Shown here one piece after another: positions 38,748-47,600 of a DNA stretch of 64,000 nt. The translations under genes and the position numbers were made by a program. The DNA comes from Methylophaga sp. (GTDB taxonomy: Bacteria > Pseudomonadota > Gammaproteobacteria > Nitrosococcales > Methylophagaceae). Position 1 is the first letter of the stretch. Each line of letters opens with the position of its first letter. The stretch covers positions 27,016 through 91,015 of the forward strand of contig JAGXHJ010000034.1 in assembly GCA_024636315.1 (NCBI GenBank). Direction: 5' to 3'. The notes under the pieces are model-generated. The model was given only the letters and a program-made list of their open reading frames with translations, was not told the DNA's origin and ran no database searches.

Positions 38748-39998
38748 TTACGCCGGTAACAGCTGTTCGCCAGCATATAAGGATTCGATCGTTTCGCGGT
38801 CACGTACAACATACACTTTATCACCATCAACCATCACTTCGGCCGCTCGGGGACGTGAATTGTAATTCGAACTCATCGTAAAGCCGTAAGCCCCTGCCGA
38901 ACGAATTGCTAACAAATCATTGGGTTTAATCGCTAACAGACGATCTTTACCTAGAAAATCACCTGTTTCACAGATAGGTCCGACGATATCAAAATTTTGT
39001 GGCACTAGAGATTCATCAGGTATCACTGCTTGAATAGCCATCCATGATTGGTACAAAGCTGGGCGCAACAAATCATTCATCGCCGCATCGACAATCGCAA
39101 ATTGTTTGTCTTCTGTCGGTTTTATATATTCCACCTTGGTCACCAAAATACCAGCATTGCCGGCAATAGCACGACCCGGCTCTAACAATATTTCTAAGTC
39201 ACGACCCACTAATAAAGTGCGCAAAGCAACAGCATATTCAGCGGGACTAGGTGGCGTTTCACTTTGATAGGTAATACCTAGTCCACCGCCGATATCTAAA
39301 TGAGTAAGCTTGATACCCAATTCAGCAAGTTTATCGATTAAGGTTAAAACACGCTTTAAAGCATCGACAAATGGCGCGACCGAGGTAAGTTGTGAACCGA
39401 TATGGCAGTCAATACCCACGACATCTAAATGAGATAAGGCTTGCGCTTGTTGATAGACGGTTTCCGCCTGCTCAATGGCAATACCAAATTTATTTTCTTT
39501 TAAGCCTGTGGATATATAAGGATGCGTTTGCGCATCGACATCTGGATTAACCCGAATCGAAATCGCGGCACGGCAATCTGATTCGCTCGCCACATCATTA
39601 ATCCGAATTAATTCTGGTATTGATTCCACATTAAAACAGCGGATGCCTACTTGCAAAGCATATCTAATTTCCGCAACAGTCTTACCTACACCGGAAAAAA
39701 CGATCCGATTAGCCTGTCCGCCCGCGGCTAATACTCGAGCTAACTCACCAGCAGAAACAATATCAAAACCGGAGCCTAATCTAGCTAGTATATTTAATAC
39801 AGCTAAATTAGAATTTGCTTTTACCGCATAACAAACACAATGTGCTTGACCTGAAAATGCATTATCAAATGCCTGCCAGTGCCGTTCTAATGTCGCCCGA
39901 GAATATACGTAGGTAGGAGTGCCAAATTGCTCAGCGATGTTCGCTACGGCGACGTCTTCAGCAAATAACTCACCTGATTTGTAATCAAAATAATCCAT
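38748..39998 (-). CDS. lysA: Diaminopimelate decarboxylase
   Basis: 416 residues, a PLP-dependent fold III decarboxylase. VCYAVKANSNLAVL holds the PLP lysine, HIGSQLTSV, GGGLGITY and EPGRAIAGNAGILV bind the cofactor, and CETGDFLG carries the active-site cysteine. It makes L-lysine from meso-diaminopimelate. Its ATG follows the lptM stop by six bases, and dapF comes next, so it is the second gene of the operon. Confidence 0.97.
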   Translation of the reverse strand: MDYFDYKSGELFAEDVAVANIAEQFGTPTYVYSRATLERHWQAFDNAFSGQAHCVCYAVKANSNLAVLNILARLGSGFDIVSAGELARVLAAGGQANRIVFSGVGKTVAEIRYALQVGIRCFNVESIPELIRINDVASESDCRAAISIRVNPDVDAQTHPYISTGLKENKFGIAIEQAETVYQQAQALSHLDVVGIDCHIGSQLTSVAPFVDALKRVLTLIDKLAELGIKLTHLDIGGGLGITYQSETPPSPAEYAVALRTLLVGRDLEILLEPGRAIAGNAGILVTKVEYIKPTEDKQFAIVDAAMNDLLRPALYQSWMAIQAVIPDESLVPQNFDIVGPICETGDFLGKDRLLAIKPNDLLAIRSAGAYGFTMSSNYNSRPRAAEVMVDGDKVYVVRDRETIESLYAGEQLLPA

Positions 39999-40004
39999 TT
40001 TTTG

Positions 40005-40133
40005 TTATTTCTCCGAGCTCATCAAGGCATTATCTTCCGGCAAATATAAATCTCCTTTTTGTCCACAAGCAGTTAATACGGTCAAAATACTTATGACTAA
40101 TATTAGCCGTTTCCAACTCATCATCTTTTGCAT
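40005..40133 (-). CDS. lptM: LPS-assembly lipoprotein LptM (YifL)
   Basis: A 42-residue reading frame, short enough to be missed by ORF finders. It starts with basic residues (KRL) and a hydrophobic run, then the lipobox LTAC with Cys23 and the conserved GQKGDLYLP, the hallmark of YifL/LptM. In E. coli LptM helps the LptDE outer-membrane LPS translocon fold and form disulfides. It is directly upstream of lysA, as in other gammaproteobacteria; the gene lies between lysA and the divergent pilB promoter region. Confidence 0.93.
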   Translation of the reverse strand: MQKMMSWKRLILVISILTVLTACGQKGDLYLPEDNALMSSEK

Positions 40134-40279
40134 TATTATTTCCAATATCGATCAATTGTGAGCAGTATATACGGGAAGCAAGTGGCTCGTCTCGACTTGC
40201 AAACTAGAAATTATCGAATAACTTACATAATATAAGTGCTAATTAACACAATCTTTAGCTTTTAGGTCATCGCGCATAT

Positions 40280-41992
40280 ATGGAAAATCCGGAATCAATC
40301 AGACTTAGCGGTTTAGCAAGGCGCCTCATTACCGATGGCTTGTTAAGTGAGGAAGAAGCCCTATCCGCCCAAAAACATGCCAAGAAGGCTAACCAGCCTT
40401 TTGTTAGCTATTTAGTGCGCAATAAAATTCTCAATAGCCATGACATCGCCTTAGTCGCATCGCAAGAATTCGGCGTACCCCTATTTGATATTGATGCTAT
40501 GAGCATGGATGTCGCCGCGACGTTGCTAATTAAAGAAAGTCTTATTCGTAAACATCATGCCTTACCGCTATATCAACGCGGTAACCGGCTCCATGTCGCC
40601 ATGTCAGATCCAACTAATCTCCAAGCATTAGATGAGTATCAATTTAGCACCGGCATGAATACTTTTGCTGTTTTGGTTGAAGAGCAAAAATTAACGGCCG
40701 CAATTGAACACGCCTTAGATAAAAGTAACGAAAAATTTGATGACTTTGGCGGCGCTGATTTAGATGATATTGATCTCGGCCCAGATAACACAACAGAGCG
40801 AAAAGAACCTAGTACTGCAGATGTTGATGAAACCCCTATTGTTAGGTTTATCAATGGTATTTTAACCCATGCCATTAAGTCAGGTGCATCTGATATTCAC
40901 TTTGAGCCTTATGAAAAAAAATACCGTGTACGGATTCGAATCGATGGCATTTTACAAGAAGCCCAATCAGCTCCCGTTAATCTCGGCGGTCGAATTGCAG
41001 CACGTCTCAAAGTACTATCTCGGTTAAATATCGCCGAACGTCGTGTGCCTCAAGATGGTCGGATGCGACTCAAATTATCAGCCACTAAAACGATTGATTT
41101 TCGTGTTAATACTTGCCCAACGTTATTTGGTGAAAAAATCGTATTGCGTATTCTTGATCCGACTAGCGCACAATTAGGGATCGATGTTCTAGGTTATGAG
41201 CCGGATCAAAAGAAAATATTCATGGACGCCATGCATCAACCTTATGGCATGGTGCTAGTAACGGGTCCTACTGGTAGCGGTAAAACCGTATCACTTTATA
41301 CGGCGCTTAGTATTCTTAATACTGACGATAGAAATATCTCTACCGCAGAAGATCCAGCGGAAATTAGTTTGGCTGGCATCAATCAAGTCAATATAAATCC
41401 TGCGGTAGGCCTGACCTTCTCTTCAGCGTTAAAAGCATTTCTTCGTCAAGATCCAGATGTCATCATGGTCGGTGAGATACGGGATTTGGAAACCGCTGAA
41501 ATATCGATTAAAGCCGCACAAACAGGTCATATGGTATTTTCAACTTTACATACCAATGATGCGCCACAAACCCTTACTCGTTTAGCAAATATGGGCGTTC
41601 CCGCGTTTAATATCGCCTCAGCAGTATCACTGATTATTGCCCAGCGTCTAGGTCGTCGCTTATGCAGTAAATGTAAGCAGAGCGAAAATATCCCTGTCGA
41701 AGTTCTATTAGAAGAAGGTTTCACGCAAACGCAAGTAGATAAGGGTATGACAATTTTCAAAGCAGTGGGTTGTGAAAGTTGTACTTTAGGTTATAAAGGC
41801 CGTGTTGGTATTTATCAGGTGATGCCTATTTCTGAGGAAATGGGTCGTATAATTATGGAAGGTGGAAACGCGATGACCTTGGCCGATCAAGCCGAAAAAG
41901 AAGGTATCGACGACTTAAGAAAATCCGGTCTTAAAAAAGTCGCAGCAGGCATGACGAGCCTTGAAGAATTAAACCGAGTAATTAAGGAGTAA
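40280..41992 (+). CDS. pilB: Type IV pilus assembly ATPase PilB
   Basis: 570 residues. An N-terminal GSPII_E-type domain (LARRLITDGLLSEEEALS) precedes the secretion ATPase core: Walker A GPTGSGKT at 329-336, Asp box and Walker B (DPDVIMVGEIRD), the His box, and a CxxC pair (RLCSKCKQ and CESCTLGYKG) that binds zinc. PilB powers pilus extension from the inner membrane. pilC follows after three bases. No pilin gene lies beside it in this window. Confidence 0.96.
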   Translation: MENPESIRLSGLARRLITDGLLSEEEALSAQKHAKKANQPFVSYLVRNKILNSHDIALVASQEFGVPLFDIDAMSMDVAATLLIKESLIRKHHALPLYQRGNRLHVAMSDPTNLQALDEYQFSTGMNTFAVLVEEQKLTAAIEHALDKSNEKFDDFGGADLDDIDLGPDNTTERKEPSTADVDETPIVRFINGILTHAIKSGASDIHFEPYEKKYRVRIRIDGILQEAQSAPVNLGGRIAARLKVLSRLNIAERRVPQDGRMRLKLSATKTIDFRVNTCPTLFGEKIVLRILDPTSAQLGIDVLGYEPDQKKIFMDAMHQPYGMVLVTGPTGSGKTVSLYTALSILNTDDRNISTAEDPAEISLAGINQVNINPAVGLTFSSALKAFLRQDPDVIMVGEIRDLETAEISIKAAQTGHMVFSTLHTNDAPQTLTRLANMGVPAFNIASAVSLIIAQRLGRRLCSKCKQSENIPVEVLLEEGFTQTQVDKGMTIFKAVGCESCTLGYKGRVGIYQVMPISEEMGRIIMEGGNAMTLADQAEKEGIDDLRKSGLKKVAAGMTSLEELNRVIKE

Positions 41993-41995
41993 TCC

Positions 41996-43237
41996 GTGGC
42001 GCAAGCAACTAAAGCAGTCAAGAAAAAGGTTAAGGTTAATCCTGTCTTTATTTGGCAGGGTACCAATAAAGAAGGCCGGCGTCTCAAGGGCGAAGAATCG
42101 GCAGCGAGTATTAATGAAGTCAAAGCCATACTCCGTCGCCGAAGTATCAACCCTATCAAGGTCAAAAAGAAACCTAAAGATCTGTTTGCAGCTAGAAAGC
42201 CGGCCATTAAACCTTCTGACATCGCGGTATTCAGCCGCATGCTAGCCACAATGATGTCTGCCGGTGTTCCATTGATGCAATCAATGCAGATTATTGGTGA
42301 AGGCCATGAAAATGCCAGTATGCAGGACATGATTTTAGCTATTAAAGGCGATGTAGAATCAGGCACAAGTTTGGCCGAGTCGCTGGGTAAATTCCCTTTA
42401 TATTTTGATGATCTTTTTATCAGTTTAGTTCATGCCGGTGAGCAATCAGGTACATTAGAAACCCTATTACATGAAATCGCGGCCTATAAAGAAAAAACCG
42501 AAGCTTTAAAAGCCAAAATTAAAAAAGCATTAGTCTACCCTACCGCTATTATAGTCGTTGCCTTTGTCGTGACTGCAATCTTAATGATCTTCGTAATTCC
42601 TCAGTTCGAAGCATTATTTACTGGCTTTGGTGCCGATTTACCTGGACTGACCAAAGCAGTTATCAGCCTATCTCAAGTATTTCAAGAGTATTGGTGGATT
42701 ATTTTCGGCTCAATCATTGGTGCCGTATACGCCATCATGGAAGGTAAGCGCCGTTCACGAAAAGTACAGCATTTCTTTGACCGTATGTTACTTAAAATTC
42801 CCGTCATCGGCATCATTCAAAAAAAAGGCGCTATCGCACGTTTTGCACGCACTTTTTCTACAATGTTTAAGGCTGGTGTACCAATGGTTGAAGCGATGGT
42901 ATCGGTTGCAGGAGCAACCGGCAATATCGTATTCAGTGATGCTACAATGGTTATGCGTGATGATGTATCTACGGGTACCCAATTAAATGTCGCCATGAAA
43001 GAAACTCACATATTCCCTAATATGGTCGTGCAAATGGTCGCTATTGGAGAAGAATCAGGCTCACTTGATGCCATGTTAGCCAAAGTCGCTGATTTTTTTG
43101 AACAAGAAGTTGATGATGCCGTTGATAATATGACGGCGCTAATGGAACCCATGATCATGGTCGTTTTAGGTGGTTTAATTGGTACTTTGGTTATCGCTAT
43201 GTACTTACCGATATTCAAACTGGGTGCTGTCGTCTGA
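41996..43237 (+). CDS. pilC: Type IV pilus inner membrane platform protein PilC
   Basis: 413 residues starting at GTG 41996, preceded by AAGGAG at good spacing. Two T2SF (GspF) repeats are visible (about 65-190 and 270-395, each with FSRML/FARTFSTMFKAGVP-like starts), and three membrane segments (about 170-195, 220-240, 380-405). PilC is the inner membrane platform against which PilB and PilT work. In Pseudomonas the order pilBCD is the same. Confidence 0.95.
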   Translation: MAQATKAVKKKVKVNPVFIWQGTNKEGRRLKGEESAASINEVKAILRRRSINPIKVKKKPKDLFAARKPAIKPSDIAVFSRMLATMMSAGVPLMQSMQIIGEGHENASMQDMILAIKGDVESGTSLAESLGKFPLYFDDLFISLVHAGEQSGTLETLLHEIAAYKEKTEALKAKIKKALVYPTAIIVVAFVVTAILMIFVIPQFEALFTGFGADLPGLTKAVISLSQVFQEYWWIIFGSIIGAVYAIMEGKRRSRKVQHFFDRMLLKIPVIGIIQKKGAIARFARTFSTMFKAGVPMVEAMVSVAGATGNIVFSDATMVMRDDVSTGTQLNVAMKETHIFPNMVVQMVAIGEESGSLDAMLAKVADFFEQEVDDAVDNMTALMEPMIMVVLGGLIGTLVIAMYLPIFKLGAVV

Positions 43238-43299
43238 TGTTAATTAAATGTAGACACTGAGGTAATGTTATTAATCGTGTTTGTTAGCGAAATCGTGTA

Positions 43300-44169
43300 A
43301 TGGATTTAATTGCACTATTACAAGCATCACCCTTTTGGTTGGTCTTAGTAGTTAGCGTACTTGGCCTATTAGTTGGCAGTTTCCTCAACGTCGTCATTTA
43401 TCGGCTACCGATCATGATGGAACAGGAGTGGAAGGCACAATGTGATGAGCTTAACAATCAAACGTCCGAAGTAGTAGCACCTTTTACATTAAGCACACCG
43501 CGTTCGCGTTGCCCTCATTGTAATCACGCTATTACCGCGTTCGAAAATATTCCCGTTATTAGCTATCTGTTTTTAATGGGAAAATGCAGACAGTGTAAAG
43601 CGCCCATTTCAAAACGATATCCATTGATCGAAGCTTTAACGGGACTGCTTTCAGGCATTGTCGCTTGGCATTTTGGTTTTGATTGGACTTGTCTAGGCGC
43701 CCTTTTATTAACCTGGTCGCTCATCACTCTGACTTTTATTGACATTGACCACCAACTTTTACCAGACAGCATTACATTACCGTTGTTATGGTTAGGCATC
43801 GTCTTTAACCTATTTACTGTTTACACCGACTTATCTTCCAGTGTGATTGGTGCTATGGCCGGTTACCTATCACTATGGCTAGTGTTTCATGGCTTTAAAC
43901 TAGTCACAGGCAAGGAAGGTATGGGCTATGGTGATTTCAAGCTATTAGCGGCCTTAGGCGCATGGTTTGGCTGGTTGATTTTGCCATCGATCATCTTATT
44001 ATCATCATTAGTGGGTGCCATTGTCGGTATCTCACTGATTGTTTTTGGCCAGCATCAACGTAATGTCCCTATTCCCTTTGGCCCTTACCTCGCAGCAGCG
44101 GGTTGGATCGCATTAGTTTGGGGTGATGCCATTACCTATGCCTATCTTAGCTGGACGGGTGCAGGCTAA
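43300..44169 (+). CDS. pilD: Prepilin leader peptidase / N-methyltransferase PilD
   Basis: 289 residues, an integral membrane aspartyl protease. The N-terminal cytoplasmic loop has a zinc-type CPHC...CRQC tetrad (about 67-95), and catalytic aspartates appear in FIDIDHQLLPD and GYGDFKLLAALG. It cleaves and N-methylates type IV prepilins. It lies downstream of pilBC by 60 bases and six bases before coaE, the classic pilD-coaE arrangement. Confidence 0.96.
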   Translation: MDLIALLQASPFWLVLVVSVLGLLVGSFLNVVIYRLPIMMEQEWKAQCDELNNQTSEVVAPFTLSTPRSRCPHCNHAITAFENIPVISYLFLMGKCRQCKAPISKRYPLIEALTGLLSGIVAWHFGFDWTCLGALLLTWSLITLTFIDIDHQLLPDSITLPLLWLGIVFNLFTVYTDLSSSVIGAMAGYLSLWLVFHGFKLVTGKEGMGYGDFKLLAALGAWFGWLILPSIILLSSLVGAIVGISLIVFGQHQRNVPIPFGPYLAAAGWIALVWGDAITYAYLSWTGAG

Positions 44170-44175
44170 CATCCT

Positions 44176-44811
44176 ATGTTAAAAATAGGGCTCACAGGAG
44201 GTATTGCCAGTGGAAAATCGACGGTTTGTCGTTTATTTGCTCAATATGGAGTCCCCATTATTGATGCAGATATCATTGCTAGACAATTAGTTGAGCCCAA
44301 GCAAGAAGCCTATAATGAAATTGTCCGTACCTTTGGTGACACTACATGCCTGCCAAATGGCGAACTCAATCGTCAGTATCTTCGACAACTCATTTTCTCT
44401 GATGATAAAGCAAAACAACGCTTAGAAATGATTCTTCACCCGCGCATTCGCATGCAGTTAATTCAGCAAAGTACTGCCTTGAATGCGCCATATTGTATAT
44501 TAGCAATTCCCTTGCTAGTGGAAGCCAACATGGCTGGACTTGTTGATCGTGTTTTAGTTATTGATATTGATTTATCGCTACAGCTTAGTCGCTTATGTGA
44601 GCGCGATAACATGCCTGTTCATGATGCTCAGTTGATAATCAGTAGCCAAGTAAATCGTCAGCAACGCTTAGCCTGTGCAGATGATGTTATCGCTAATAAT
44701 AATGGCCCTGAAAACCTCAAGAAACAAGTCGATAAATTACATAAAAAGTACCTTGCTCTGGTAAATAAATCACCATCAAGTTGCCAGCATAACGATAGTC
44801 ATGGACAATAA
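44176..44811 (+). CDS. coaE: Dephospho-CoA kinase
   Basis: 211 residues with the P-loop GGIASGKST (residues 8-16), DADIIARQL, HPRIR and PLLVEANM. It performs the last step in coenzyme A synthesis. The C-terminal tail is slightly shorter than in some homologues but the core is complete. It lies six bases after pilD. Confidence 0.95.
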   Translation: MLKIGLTGGIASGKSTVCRLFAQYGVPIIDADIIARQLVEPKQEAYNEIVRTFGDTTCLPNGELNRQYLRQLIFSDDKAKQRLEMILHPRIRMQLIQQSTALNAPYCILAIPLLVEANMAGLVDRVLVIDIDLSLQLSRLCERDNMPVHDAQLIISSQVNRQQRLACADDVIANNNGPENLKKQVDKLHKKYLALVNKSPSSCQHNDSHGQ

Positions 44812-44847
44812 GCATTTTTACGATCCTTAAATTAATTTGAATCGCCT

Positions 44848-45618
44848 GTGCCTGAAAAAATTATCTATGAACAACCGCTCAATGAGCGCATACGCACATT
44901 TCTTCGGCTTGAATTTTTATTCGCGAGAGTTGATCACGCCTTGAAACATAATGACGAATTAAATAATCGTAACGCAATTGATGGATTACTCAGTCTCTTG
45001 TCTGTTTTTGAACGTAGCGATCTAAAACAAGAAATCGTTAAAGAATTAGAACGTCTGGTCAGTACCTTGTCCGCACTCGAAAATACACCAGGTGTCGATA
45101 AACGCGCCCTCGATGATTTACTTGATGAATTAGACCAAATTTTAGATTCATTACATCTTAGTAAATCAGCCATCGGTCAAACTTTGCGTGAAAATGATTT
45201 TCTATATAGCATTCGACAGCGTGCAAGTATCCCAGGCGGAAGTTGTGACTTTGATTTACCCGCCTATCATTTCTGGTTACGACATACACCTTATGAGACC
45301 CGCAAACATCAGTTACTCAATTGGCTAAACCAATTTGCTAGTATGCGTGCCGCCATTGAAATATCACTGAGATTAATCCGTGGCAGTACCGGATTCAAAC
45401 CTGCTACAGCTTCAGCCGGATTTTTCCAACAAAATTTAGATAGTAGCCAATCAAATCAACTTATTCGTGTACAAGTGATGAATGACACGTCGTATTATCC
45501 AGAAATAAGTGGTGGTAAACATCGTTTTACAGTACGTCTAATGCACTTTGATATTAATCAGCGTGCTAAGCAAGCTACTGAAGATATTGAGTTTTCACTT
45601 AGCATTTGTGCAATGTAA
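44848..45618 (+). CDS. zapD: Cell division protein ZapD
   Basis: 256 residues from GTG 44848. EQPLNERIRTFLRLEFLF is the typical ZapD start, and the predominantly helical domain followed by a C-terminal beta domain fits ZapD (DUF1342, YacF). ZapD crosslinks and stabilises FtsZ filaments at the division ring. It stands between coaE and yacG, a conserved order in gammaproteobacteria. Confidence 0.94.
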   Translation: MPEKIIYEQPLNERIRTFLRLEFLFARVDHALKHNDELNNRNAIDGLLSLLSVFERSDLKQEIVKELERLVSTLSALENTPGVDKRALDDLLDELDQILDSLHLSKSAIGQTLRENDFLYSIRQRASIPGGSCDFDLPAYHFWLRHTPYETRKHQLLNWLNQFASMRAAIEISLRLIRGSTGFKPATASAGFFQQNLDSSQSNQLIRVQVMNDTSYYPEISGGKHRFTVRLMHFDINQRAKQATEDIEFSLSICAM

Positions 45619-45630
45619 GGTGATTATCTG

Positions 45631-45834
45631 ATGTCAAAAACTATCGTGCAGTGTCCGCAGTGTGGCCAGTCCGTCCCTTGGCAAGAAGATCAAGTCTGGA
45701 AACCATTTTGTAGCGAGCGCTGTAAATTAATCGACTTGGGGGACTGGGCATCCGAAAATCATCGTATTCCTGATAAGTCATCCCAAATTGAACAGTTCGA
45801 CATAGACGAATACAACCCTTCTGACTATCACTAG
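45631..45834 (+). CDS. yacG: DNA gyrase inhibitor YacG
   Basis: 67 residues. A four-cysteine zinc finger (CPQCG and FCSERCK) is followed by [10 protein letters not shown], the complete YacG signature. YacG binds zinc and inhibits GyrB. It follows zapD by 12 bases and converges on nadA. Confidence 0.95.
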   Translation: MSKTIVQCPQCGQSVPWQEDQVWKPFCSERCKLIDLGDWASENHRIPDKSSQIEQFDIDEYNPSDYH

Positions 45835-45874
45835 TTTATTTGGCCGAGATACTACAGCCAGATAACAATGGTGA

Positions 45875-46951
45875 TTAGGCATCACCAGCAGTCAAAATAC
45901 CTTGTTGGTATGAAAACTCTAACATTCGATTTAGTGGTATCAATGCTTTTAGACGTGTTTGTTCGTCAACCTCGACCATATTGGTGGTATCACGCAATGT
46001 TTCGTACAAGTTAACCAGCGTGTTCATTCCCATCCACGGGCAATGGGCGCAACTCTTACATGTCGCACTTTTGCCGCCAGTAGGTGCCGGAATGAGTCGT
46101 TTATTGGGTACCACTTGGCTCATTTTATAAAATAAACCATAATCAGTAGCGATAATTAAGGTATCTGCTTTTGACGCTTTACCCGCCGCTATAATTTGCT
46201 TAGTTGAACCGACAAAATCTGCTTTAGCAATAATAGATTCAGGCGCTTCTGGATGGACTAATACTTCGGCATCTGGGTATTTTTGCATCAAGGCTTCAAG
46301 TTCATATAGTTTGAACTCATCATGCACAACACAATGTCCTTGCCAAAGGATCATATCAGCGCCGGTTTTATTATTAATATATTGGCCTAAATGGCGATCT
46401 GGTCCCCAAATTATTTTCTTACCTTGGGCCATCAAATGTTGGATGATCTGAATCGCATTACTTGAGGTTACAATCCAGTCTGCTCGTGCTTTGACTTCAA
46501 CACTGGTATTGGCATAAACCACGACTACATGCTCGGGATATTGGTCACAAAATTGACTAAATTCTTCTATCGGGCAACCTAGATCTAAAGAACACTCCGC
46601 TTCCAATGTTGGCATGATGACGGTTTTTTCTGGGCTCAAAATTTTTGCTGTTTCACCCATGAAACGTACGCCGCATACAACTAAAGTACTCGCTTGGTGT
46701 TGAGCACCAAAATTAGCCATATCTAATGAGTCAGAGACATAACCTCCTGTTTGCTCAGCCAACGCCTGCAATTCATCATCTACATAATAATGAGCAATTA
46801 ATACGGCATTTTTTTGTTCAAGCAGTACTTTAATCTTTGATACATAATCTTGTTTTTGAACTTCTGTCAGCCACGGATTGGGTGGGACATTATCAATAAT
46901 GTGATCAATTCTTGATTGCAATTTTTTAGGAATTGTTTCTGCAAGACTCAT
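45875..46951 (-). CDS. nadA: Quinolinate synthase A
   Basis: 358 residues. Conserved iron-sulfur cysteines appear in [25 protein letters not shown] and the [13 protein letters not shown] segment; [14 protein letters not shown] and VYANTS are also standard. NadA condenses iminoaspartate with dihydroxyacetone phosphate to quinolinate in NAD synthesis and needs a [4Fe-4S] cluster. It is the last gene of the minus-strand run from fmdB. Confidence 0.97.
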   Translation of the reverse strand: MSLAETIPKKLQSRIDHIIDNVPPNPWLTEVQKQDYVSKIKVLLEQKNAVLIAHYYVDDELQALAEQTGGYVSDSLDMANFGAQHQASTLVVCGVRFMGETAKILSPEKTVIMPTLEAECSLDLGCPIEEFSQFCDQYPEHVVVVYANTSVEVKARADWIVTSSNAIQIIQHLMAQGKKIIWGPDRHLGQYINNKTGADMILWQGHCVVHDEFKLYELEALMQKYPDAEVLVHPEAPESIIAKADFVGSTKQIIAAGKASKADTLIIATDYGLFYKMSQVVPNKRLIPAPTGGKSATCKSCAHCPWMGMNTLVNLYETLRDTTNMVEVDEQTRLKALIPLNRMLEFSYQQGILTAGDA

Positions 46952-46988
46952 TTTATATTACCCTTAATACTCAAATACTTAGCTTAAA

Positions 46989-47384
46989 TTATAACAATGC
47001 TTGGAGAGCTGAAATAATAGGTAGGTTAGCTGATGGGAACTCAATATCAACTAAATTAGATATAGCACACCACTGTAACCTTTGACCTTCTTGACCGTGC
47101 GGTGTTCCATCAAATTTATCGACATGCCAAACATCCAACAAAACCGACCTATCGTCATAGTCATGAGCAACAGTCAGTAATGGCTTGGCAGCAATGACCG
47201 TAATCGCCAATTCTTCCAAAATTTCACGCTTCAAGGCATCATAAGCCGTTTCATCAACTTCTACTTTACCGCCAGGAAATTCCCATAAATTGCCCAGATG
47301 TTGATGTGCTTGCCGAAGTGCTAATAACACCTCGTTGTCAGCATTAACTATGGTAGCAACAGCGACGTGTATAACATTTTTCAC
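46989..47384 (-). CDS. mutT: 8-oxo-dGTP diphosphatase MutT-like Nudix protein
   Basis: 131 residues with an intact Nudix box (GGKVEVDETAYDALKREILEEL), start MKNVIHVAVATI and WEFPGGK upstream. MutT hydrolyses oxidised guanine nucleotides to avoid mutations. In other gammaproteobacteria mutT often follows zapD-yacG, so its position on the opposite strand near yacG is meaningful. It overlaps the zf-CHCC gene by four bases. Confidence 0.93.
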   Translation of the reverse strand: MKNVIHVAVATIVNADNEVLLALRQAHQHLGNLWEFPGGKVEVDETAYDALKREILEELAITVIAAKPLLTVAHDYDDRSVLLDVWHVDKFDGTPHGQEGQRLQWCAISNLVDIEFPSANLPIISALQALL

Positions 47385-47572
47385 TCAACCAATACGTATA
47401 GTGCACCACAATAGGGACACGATACTTCACCGTTACTTTGTATATCTAAATAGACTTTGGGGTGGCCATCCCAAAGCGTCATTTTTGGCATAGGACAACT
47501 CAAGGGCAGATCAGTTGAACGAACCTCATATCGCTGTTGGCTACAAGAGGTTACTGGCGTAATGTCATTCAT
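47381..47572 (-). CDS. Zinc-finger CHCC family protein
   Basis: 63 residues: LPLSCPMPKMTLWDGHPKVYLDI followed by EVSCPYCGALYVL, with the Cys/His pattern of the zf-CHCC family, also seen in a mitochondrial complex I accessory subunit. The bacterial role is unknown. It overlaps mutT by four bases and follows aspS by 28 bases. Confidence 0.88.
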   Translation of the reverse strand: MNDITPVTSCSQQRYEVRSTDLPLSCPMPKMTLWDGHPKVYLDIQSNGEVSCPYCGALYVLVE

Positions 47573-47600
47573 CTGAACTGCCCTCGTGGTTATATTAGAC

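Noticed and set aside
40183-40201. TGGCTCGTCTCGACTTGCA upstream of pilB, resembling a sigma54 promoter
   Set aside because: The GG and GC elements are 13 bases apart rather than the required 10.
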